Shown here piece by piece: positions 55,505 through 64,000 of a stretch of DNA of 64,000 nucleotides (the first letter of the stretch is position 1; every line of letters starts with the position of its first letter). Source of the DNA: Metopolophium dirhodum (lineage: Eukaryota > Arthropoda > Insecta > Hemiptera > Aphididae). The DNA lies in contig NC_083565.1 in the NCBI RefSeq assembly GCF_019925205.1, positions 33,818,241-33,882,240 of the forward strand, read 5' to 3'. Below the pieces are notes generated by a model that worked only from the letters and a program-made list of their open reading frames with translations, ran no database searches and had not been told where the DNA came from. The position numbers were made by a program, and so were the translations under genes.

Positions 55505-56700
55505 TTGAACAACGGACTAATGTACAAACTTAAAATGTTCTTACCCGTCACTCTTTTCCTCTTGATAAAATCATATCTGTCAAATCGTTTCTTTACTGTT
55601 CGCCTAAACAACACCGACTCAACCCGTTATACTATTATAGCTGGAGTCCCACAAGGAAGTAACATCGCTCCATTCCTTTACTTCATTTTCACTCATGACA
55701 TACCCAAGACATTTTATACATCTTTAGGCACATACGCTGATGACACGCTAATAACCGCCTCCCACGAAAGTCACGTCACAGTCAGTAAAATGATCCAAAA
55801 CCATTTAAATATGATCAGCTTGTTGGCAAACAGATGGAAAATCAAAATAAACGAAACTAAATCTGTTCAAGTAACTTTTTCACTACGTAATCTCGATTCT
55901 CCACCTGTTACGTTAAACAATATAACAATTCCTAAGGCAAACGAAGTTAAATACCTTGGGCTAACTCTCGACAAACGCTTAACCTGGAGCCCACACATAA
56001 AATTTAAACGTAAAACTGTTAACTCTAGACTTCATATCCTCAGACCACTCTTAAAATCCAAACTTTCCCTTTACAATAAACTTACTATATACAAATCAAT
56101 AATTCGACCAGCTTGGACATATGGTATCCAGTTATGGGGCTCTGCAAAGCCCTCTAACACCAACACGCTTCAAGCTTTCTAATCTATCTGCCTATGATTA
56201 ATAACATAATATTCTCCTTGGTATTTCACAAACAATAATCTTCACAAAGACCTAAAAATTCCTACACTCAACCAATTAACAAAAGCCCATTACTCTAAAT
56301 TTCACTCCAACTTAAACTCTCACATTGATAACCACTGTGTGACGGGGAGTATAAGACCATTCCCTCGGGGGTTTTTACACCTTTAGCCATATGTCACGAG
56401 GGCGGCTACTTCACCTTAAACTCTCACAGTAATCCATTAATAAAGCAACTTTCTTCCACCTCACTTCATGGCAATGTAATTAGGAGACTAAAAATACAGT
56501 GGCCTAGAGACCTACTAAAATAAAAAAAAAAAAACCACGACATCTAAAACGTTAGGTTAGGGTCGGGTGGTGCTGCTGAGAGCCTACCCACAAAATGTTA
56601 AATTCTGTTACTTTATATTATTAAATATCCTATTTGATCATTGTACATAATGTTGTATAGATTGTAAATTACTTAAATAAAAAAAAAAAAATACAGTGAA
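55505..56700 (+). pseudogene. 5'-truncated Jockey-like LINE (plus strand)
   Basis: Open frame 55,505-56,182: KSYLSNRFFTVRLNN, AGVPQGSNIAPFLYFIF, catalytic TYADDTLIT, then KYLGLTLDKRLTW and the thumb motif YKSIIRPAWTYGIQLWGSA. After 56,182 the C-terminal tail continues in broken frames (KNTVA/WPRDLLK region near 56,500). A 3' untranslated part ends at an A run near 56,694. A 90 bp insertion sits at 56,325-56,414. The 5' truncation and poly-A end are typical of target-primed insertion. Confidence 0.88.
56325..56414 (+). mobile_element. 90 bp retroposon-like insertion with 14 bp target duplication
   Basis: The LINE sequence CTTAAACTCTCACA occurs on both sides (56,311-56,324 and 56,415-56,428). 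The insert contains ACTGTGTGACGGGGAGTATA and TTTAGCCATATGTC. Potential pairings are GTGT with ACAC, GGGA with TCCC, and AGCC with GGCT. Confidence 0.75.
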
Positions 56701-56938
56701 TAATAAACCATATAATAATACAATGAACTCAGAAACTTATATCCCAAACTGGTCGCATATCTCGAGTGCAATAGGAACTGTATTATAATTATACTATAGC
56801 TAATATTTCTATCTGCCTGTGTAACTCTGCTTTTTCGTTTTCCTTATACATGTATAACTATATAGCTAATCTACAGTATGACAATATTACTTATTGTACA
56901 CAATCAACAAAGTGAAAACTAAATTATAATTTAATATT

Positions 56939-57240
56939 TTAACAGGAAGGGCAAAAAGAGATTTTGGGGACAAAAGATAAAATTGAATAATCGAGAACAT
57001 CAAGGAAAAAAGACATAGAATCATCGCGGGAGTATGACAGAACGGTACGTTTCCAATTGAAAGAGGTAAATAATTTAGTGATTTCTATGTAATCTGTAAA
57101 GTTAAAGTTATAAAATGATTTTAGGGTAGCAGATTGAAGAGCATGAACGGGGAGACTAAATAACACAGGAAGGGCATACCTTTTAGTTATACAGTAAGTA
57201 CCTATTTTAGTTTCATTATTCTTTTTATTTTCACTATTTC
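56939..57240 (-). pseudogene. LINE endonuclease-RT linker fragment
   Basis: Minus-strand frame with FNFTDYIEITKLFTSFNW and FVPKISFCPS, the region between endonuclease and RT. Upstream half of the minus-strand LINE at 54,590-55,500. Confidence 0.7.
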
Positions 57241-59044
57241 AGATTTCGTTCAAATACTTAAATCGATAGTGTTCTAAAAAAAGGTGTTCGTGCCCTACAG
57301 GTATAAACATTTATCAGTCCTCTATGCTGGAAAGCGTTAATACACGCTTATAATTAGGTATACATACTTGTTCCATAAAATGTTTTATACTGTGCTCCAA
57401 AATCTATAAATGTGTGAAAGTCTCCTATTATTTTTGGTATAACTATAATCCCAACAAAAACATTCTGCCAAATTCCGTGTGAAAAAAAAAACGACTGTAA
57501 AAGTTACAATATAATTTTATCGCAAAGTCAATGAACAATAAATATAATGTATGTAAAAATAGTGCCCCAAATAATTGATCTTAGGTTGGCGATTTCAAAA
57601 CACTTTAATAGTTTACACTGCCTATTTCAATAATGTTATACCATACTATTATATGCTCATTATAATATGCTAAAGTATTTTGAACTTAAACTTAAGTAAC
57701 GAACCTAAGTCAATTATTCACCAGACTATTTGAACATGAATGATACCTTATAGTTCAAAGACTAAGTTATAAGATTGTATCACAACTTTTAGAGCTTATT
57801 TTTTATACTAAGCGTTTTTTGTACAAAGAGCTAGGGGGAGTGTTTTTGTTAGGACATCACTCTCATTTTTAGTATAATTTCAAGTGTTAGGGATGAAAAA
57901 GTTAAAATTTTATGAATTTTTAACTGAACAATTATATACAAAATGTGATAGTTGTCTCGTGGCTCAATAAGAGTAAAAACGATTTGACAAATGAAAATTT
58001 GAAAATTTGATCATGTATGGTAAGTGGTAAATTTAACATTTGGTGAAAATTTCAAATCTCTAAGATTGTTAGTATTTGAATAACAACAACTAATCAAAAA
58101 TCGATGGATGAAAATTCGTTAATTTGACGGTAAAATTCAAATATCGTAAAAAGTTTAAATTTTTAGTTTTTTTTCATATGTGTTACGTATAATATTATGA
58201 TATGTATTTTAAATTTAATATTTTCTAAAAAAAAAAAATTTTCTTTTCCTTGATGTTAATCCCTGATTGGCTATATGATGGCAAAGAGAAATTACCCACT
58301 CTTAAATTTAGTTATATGTAAGCTGTGCATATTTGTACACATTCATTTGAATGGTTGTGGCCAAATATAAAATATAGAGATCGGAAATCATTATTATAAC
58401 AAAGAGAAAAAATATTTATTTTCTTTAACCAATTGCAACCAATAACAAATATTTACAAATAAGAAAAATATTAGTTTTTATGATTCAAATAATCTCTATG
58501 TAACCCACTCCTAAAAATTAGACTTCGAGTTGCACATCCTTGAGTAATGGAATTCTTGTGTATCAAATTCAAGAACCATAAGTATGATGGACTTGGATGT
58601 GGGTCAATTTATTACACACACACACGCGCGCGCGCGCGCGCACGCGAATGCACGCACAGTTTATTTTCACAATATAGATTGTGTAATAAAAAAAGTTTAT
58701 TATTCCGGAATGTAATTATTTCAATTGGCTCGAACCATGAAGTATAATAATATTCCCGATTCCACATGATAAAATTGGAGGAATAAGATTATTTAACACT
58801 GTCTACCCATTGATATAAAAATTTAAAATCAAAAATTCCTTAACATTGAATATTAGAAGATTGTTTGAGTCAAATTAGGCGTTATAAAATGTAAATATAT
58901 AGCTATTTTTTTTATAATTCCAAATGGTCGAATTATAAGATAGTTGATGTAATTTTTATTCTTTATATAATGAATGAAAATATGGGATGATTTAATTAGT
59001 TTTTAGTTTTTAGTTTTAATATAATATAATATTTTTATAGTCAA

Positions 59045-59265
59045 CTAGATACAGTCTATGACTCTATCCCAAGTAACGTAATCAAGGTAGTGGTTGGGAG
59101 ATTTCAATGCAAAAGTTGGCAGAGAGCAATGGTTCAGACCGGTGATTGGAAATGAAAGTTAACATTATATCTCTATTTGCGACGACAAGAGGCATGACAA
59201 TTTCAAGCACACTATTTCAACATAAAAACATTCATCAGCTATCGAATTCACCGTAGTCTAAATAT
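59045..59265 (+). pseudogene. RTE-type LINE endonuclease scrap (right arm)
   Basis: Plus-strand mirror of 1,635-1,850 with the same endonuclease signature, FNAKVGREQWFRPVIGNE. Its glycine-aspartate start and the stop after NES are as in the left copy. Confidence 0.7.
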
Positions 59266-60479
59266 TTTTAAAAGCATATATTTTAAAAAATTTGTATAGC
59301 AGAAAATTCCACTCAATGGTTATATATAATTTGTACACAAAATTAATTAAACTATATACGTACAAGACCCAATTTTCACTAAAAAAAATAATAGTGATAT
59401 GTGATTATTATCTGTATAATCATACTATGAACCTACAATAAAATTTTATAATAATCAAAACATCGTAATGTTTTTAAAATTAAAATATTCAGGTATTTAA
59501 ACCGATTTGAAATCGATTTAAGTATTTTATGAGTTATTAATATAGTAAAATATTTTTGAAATCACAAGTTGATTCATTTTTATTGTTTAAGAACTTTGCA
59601 TCTTCAAAATCAAATGGAAGGTGAATAATAGGTCTTATCACATAAATTGAATTAAAAATTAAACTAATCAAAAATAAATAATTAAATAATACAATAATAT
59701 GCACGTACTATATACATCTAGAAATCAAATAATAAACATACTATTTAATAAATGTATAAAGAGAACATCATTTTTGTCCTACAAATTAATTATATTATAA
59801 CCAATAATTTCACAACGATTTACTTTTGAGAGTCAAGCGTTTGCAAGAATTTATGTATTATTAAATTGTATTATAATTTAAGTTATTGCAGTAATTAAAA
59901 AACAAGTTATGAATATTACATTTCCACTGTAAATTATAATCAATTAGAACAGAGGTTACCAAATTGTTTGGTCGTGACCCATACTAGTGGATAAACAATA
60001 ACCGTATTGAAAAAATAAAAATAGCACACTATTTTCCGTTCTACAAGAGAGTGCGACGGCCACGCGCATCGAAATAAATTAGCTCCGACGTTGCGAGGCC
60101 AAATTTCCCCCACCATGCGGCGTCCACTCTCACTCCTCTTAACTTAGTGCTTTAACTAATATCAAAATTGCAGTCCTAATTTTTTTTTATAGCGTTCCGT
60201 TTAAAAATTAATTTGAATGGACTCCATCAAAACCACAAACATTTAAAACAACGATTCCATGCAAAATAATATTATTATGTACCTATTAAAATATACTAAA
60301 AATTATTAAATAATACGTACCTTCTATGTTTTTTACTGAAACTGATGATGTTTAATTTATTATAATTAAGTAAAATAAATTATACTATTATAGGCTATAT
60401 ATATAATGTATATTATGTATATAATTATCATCATGATTAAATAAGATAATATCATATTTTTTGGGGGAAAAGTCTATGA

Positions 60480-60574
60480 CAAGGCGTGGAGGAGTCAAGC
60501 TTGCGAAATATGGCTAAGGGTGTAAAATCCACCAAGTTATGGCGTCGTGCCTTCCCGTCACACTGTGGTTTATC
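60480..60574 (-). repeat. Short structured repeat, right-arm mirror
   Basis: Reverse complement of 311-405. Confidence 0.55.
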
Positions 60575-61404
60575 AATATATTAATATTATATTATTTCCA
60601 CTGTAAATTATAATCAATTAAAAGATAAATAATGATGACCATTATACTTATATGTTCTCTTGTTAAGCAAGTTTAACGAGTCCACAATAAGTTTTTACGT
60701 TTTGCTAATATTGTTTTAAGAATTCCCTGTCTACTACACGACTACTCATCATTATCAAATCTAATTGGCCTTTCCCCGTTGGCCCGTCGAAGATGAACTG
60801 CTGGTATTAGATTTATTGAAATACTATTAAGAGACAAAGTTGAATCCACTAATATTGTTTCATTGATATTATGCTTTAAGGTACCCTGATGTTCCACTAG
60901 AACTATCGCTCCATTCCATGTCACCCCAAACTATTTAGTGAATGAATCGCTGAGAAAGTCAATGACAAACGCCACCGCGGACTCTATTTTTTTTAGTTTA
61001 AAAGGTTTTTCACTTTATAATTTTTTGGGAAGGCTAATATTGGTGGGGCAGTGGCATAAATCCGTAAGACAGCTATCTGTGTGTTATATCATCCGTGGTC
61101 TCACAATTCTTTATTATTTATTTTTATTCAATTTCAGTATATTTTAATGTTCAGTGTTCAATTTTATATTCCAATATAACATGTACATTAATATCCTTAT
61201 CTCTCATTAGTTGACAAAGTTCAAATGCCTGTAGAGACTTTCAATATTCACCGAATATTTATATGAGCAATAACTAAATATGACTTAATTTACATTATCA
61301 CTTTTGGCTCTTTTTGTGTTATTTATATAGATATTCAAATTGTTTTTTTCAATTTAAGTAGGTATAAAAACAATTATATTCGGTACAAAATTGCAATATT
61401 ATGT

Positions 61405-61765
61405 AATACAAGGTTCCTCTTAACTTAGTGCTTTAATTAATATCAAAATTGCAGTACTAATTTTTTTTATACCTTTTTGTTTAAAAATTAATTCGAATGA
61501 ACTCCATCAAAACCACCACGAACATTTCAAACACCGATTCCATTCAAAATAATATCATTATGTACCTATTAAATATTAAAAATTATTAAATAATACGTAC
61601 TTTCTGTATTTTTTACTGCAAATGATAATGTTTAATTTATTAGAATAGAGTGAAATAAATTATACTATTATAGACATATATATAATGTATATCATGTATA
61701 TAATTATTATCATGATTAAAGATATTATCTAGCTTTTTGGGGGGAAAAAGTCTATCACATTATTA
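61405..61765 (+). repeat. Direct repeat of inverted-repeat arm segment
   Basis: Diverged copy of 60,135-60,478 (shared phrases CTCTTAACTTAGTGCTTTAA, AATAATACGTAC, TTTTTTGGGG). It is more diverged than the two arms are from each other, so the arm segment is itself a dispersed repeat. Confidence 0.85.
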
Positions 61766-63750
61766 TAATTTATTACTCAAAACATTAATAATTAATTAAT
61801 TATTATAATAACGGTACAGTAAATGAAACAAATAAATAAAAACTACGCTTCTGAAAATGTCAAACCGATAAGTGAACTTGTAAATCTGCAATTTAAGGTT
61901 CTTGTGAACAAGACCGAATAGTATAGCCACCCTATTAATTCAACATAGATAGATAACATTGTTTTTAAGAAATCTATAACAACTAGGTATATTATCAAAT
62001 AATGAAAAGGCGTTTTCTTCAGAAACACATTCACATTATAAAGTAAAATTGTGAAGCTGTAACGGTATACATCATGCGTTAGCAGTGTAATATCAACACT
62101 TTCAACGATTCAAGAACACTTTTTGAACAGACATTCCTCCGATACAGGATATAAATTAACAACACTATTTAATTTGTTATCTGGCCATTCCAGGAGAAGA
62201 GGAAGTAAAATTATGACAATCAACGTAAAATAAACTTACGAAAATTTGCTGCAAAAAATAAATATAATATAAAAAAGTTTTCAATAATACAATTAGATAT
62301 TCATAATTGAAAATGTATGAATACTGACATGATCATAAATATTGACTGTCCGTATCATATTAGGTACTATGTGCATAATAATTACGTATGGATATATAAA
62401 AATGTCCTTATTCTATCGTCTGCTTCACATATGGAGGATATTTAATTGCAGAACCCCCAACTCAGGTGCTGGAATAATTCCAATATTGATAAAAAAATAA
62501 TAACAGCGATTGAAACGTTCCTTATTAACATGACATTTTTTAAAAACAATTTCTCATACTTAAATATTACGAACAACGTATAATCTAATGTTTCTGATCT
62601 TCAATGTTCATATTTATCTACAAATGGATATTCAAGCTAATGGAAAATATAATTAATATTATATCTGATACTATTATCTTGAAGTCTCACACAGAATAAA
62701 ATAAAAAAACAAAAATATACGTACTTATATGAGCTACAAACAATTATAATTACAATTAATAAATAATTAACAATACGTAATACCTATATTATTATAAAAT
62801 TAATTCAACATTTCAGTAAAGTGACATTTTATTTTAAAAATGAATAAGTAATCAATAGTTTTTTTCAAATAATATGATGCAAGTAAAGACAAATTTCAAA
62901 CCACTATCATAATTCACAAGTTGGACGTACAATCTGCATTTGCAGTCGCTAGGTCGTTTATATTATTTAGTTTGAAAGGAATCATATTTAAAATAAATAC
63001 AAAATAAGTCGCCACGTTTTTTTTTTTATAATTGAAAATTAAATAGTAAAAATATTGACAAAAGTTTAACTGATATTATAGTTTTTATTTAAAAAATATC
63101 CCGTTTTTGTAATTTGAATGACATTATTGTGAATATAAAGTTATTGATATTATAATATACTAAGCACCGTGCAATAGAATATTATACTTCATTACAACAC
63201 AAGTTTGCAATACAATATAAAACACACAAATTACGTACTTTTAAAAGTTTCTAAATAAAAAATACAAATAGGTTTAGGTATGCAAGGATAATTTTTATAT
63301 TAATTGGCTTAATAGTAATTAAACATGTAAACAAATTTCTAGACATTTAAGTTAAATACTAATATCATCAATAAAATATTAGCAATATATTTAGTTGTAA
63401 ACATAATAACTATCTACAACAAGTGCATTATATAATTATGTTTCTATTTAGATTTAGATGAATAAACTATTACAGGACCAATTTACAAGTTAATTTAATA
63501 TTTTTTTAATAATTTTATTTAGTAACATTATGGTTCTGATCATGTATCTAGTCACTTAAAATAGAAAATTCTAGTTTTGTGAACATACAAATAATTTTTT
63601 AAATACAATACCTACATTAGAAATGGAATATCAAACTATATTTTCTTGCCTATATGCCACTTAAAATACTTATAGTTCCGAGTATTTGTACGAAACTTTC
63701 TTGAGATATTGTATAGTTTTCTAATAAAATTAACAGACGAAAACACATAA

Positions 63751-63836
63751 CTAACCACTGTGTGACGGGGAGTATAAAACCATTCCCTCGGGGGTTTTTA
63801 CACCTTTAGCCATATGTCGCGAGGGTGGCTCCTTCA
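63751..63836 (+). repeat. Short structured repeat, third locus
   Basis: Nearly identical to the insert at 56,325-56,414 (ACCACTGTGTGACGGGGAG through GCGAGGGTGGCTCCTTCA). AGCCA and TGGCT are fully complementary here. No clear target duplication seen. Confidence 0.8.
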
Positions 63837-64000
63837 ACACCAATGCATATGAGCTTTTTTTCCATGGAAAAATAAATAAAGACAGGAGATTTATGCTTCT
63901 GTGATTTATTAGTATTATGTAACTGCATGACTACGCAGTACGCACCAGTATGAATTCTACTTGGCATTTCCCTGTTAGCTCAAAAAAGACAAACTGCTGG

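Larger units (their letters stand above)
48519..60884 (-). repeat. Right arm of giant inverted repeat
   Basis: Reverse-complement partner of 1-12,955. Right-only insertions are about 49,000-49,130 (LINE ORF1 scrap), about 49,850-51,590 (unclassified) and about 54,560-57,250 (two LINEs). The inner boundary lies where the sequence AGTATCTATCATTACT diverges from its mirror near 12,955. The outer end at 60,884 only reflects the start of the window on the other arm. The arm past that point could continue to match upstream DNA that is not in view. Confidence 0.9.
60885..64000. other. AT-rich flank outside the visible inverted repeat
   Basis: No supportable gene. It contains the partial direct repeat at 61,405-61,765 and the short structured repeat at 63,751-63,836. 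Short open frames have no recognisable domains. Confidence 0.5.

Noticed and set aside
1..60884. The giant inverted repeat as a pure assembly fold-back
   Set aside because: The arms differ by many substitutions and by several kilobases of private insertions and deletions, which a fold-back of one haplotype would not show. A long-read check is still advisable.

Overview
The window looks like repeat-rich nuclear DNA of a hemipteran insect, most likely an aphid. It is very AT-rich outside one retrotransposon, and it is built almost entirely of nested eukaryotic mobile elements: Polinton/Maverick, Ty3/gypsy LTR elements, non-LTR elements, piggyBac, a Helitron-like repeat and a TTAA MITE. I see no bacterial signals, no rRNA or tRNA gene, and no clear single-copy host gene. 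The aphid assignment comes from the look of the repeat families and is inference.

The outer framework is a giant inverted repeat. Bases 1-12,955 are mirrored by 48,519-60,884, with position 1 pairing with 60,884. The arms have diverged: each carries private insertions and deletions. The left arm has a decayed piggyBac transposase (3.8-5.7 kb). The right arm has two interleaved non-LTR elements (54.6-57.2 kb). Both arms share an older LINE, an RTE-type endonuclease scrap, a Helitron-like repeat and an alternating GC/GT tract.

The 35 kb spacer between the arms holds the interesting cargo. (1) A LINE (13.5-13.85 kb and 30.47-32.08 kb) is interrupted inside ORF1 by a complete-ended Polinton, 13,851-30,470. 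It has perfect 103 bp terminal inverted repeats and a 6 bp target duplication (ATCGTC). (2) The Polinton has a compact minus-strand virion block: PLA2/core-like protein, adenain-type protease, two tandem minor-capsid paralogues, a small ORF and a major-capsid candidate. A divergent plus-strand block encodes the packaging ATPase, a DUF8207-like protein and an integrase with chromodomain. Its family-B DNA polymerase is reduced to an N-terminal piece. The right half has an accessory region: three small coiled-coil-like genes preceded by splice-acceptor motifs, a four-exon gene of unknown function with a TATA box, an unknown 206-residue protein, and a BIR (IAP-type) protein. A truncated LTR retrotransposon sits inside this region, flanked by an apparently perfect 291 bp duplication.

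(3) From 34.9 to 36.8 kb lie LINE reverse-transcriptase fragments. From 37.0 to 38.45 kb is a copy of a repeat family also present in both arms. (4) From 38.68 to about 44.22 kb is a GC-rich, decayed Ty3/gypsy element with an extra intact proline-rich ORF. It is inserted in a second, AT-rich gypsy element on the minus strand (44.2-47.6 kb). That second element encodes a TARG1/OARD1-type macro domain between its zinc knuckle and protease. This is the most unusual observation here: an ADP-ribose-binding or ADP-ribose-removing module inside a retrotransposon polyprotein.

The last 3.1 kb (60,885-64,000) is AT-rich DNA outside the inverted repeat, with only a partial direct repeat of the arm end and one short structured repeat.
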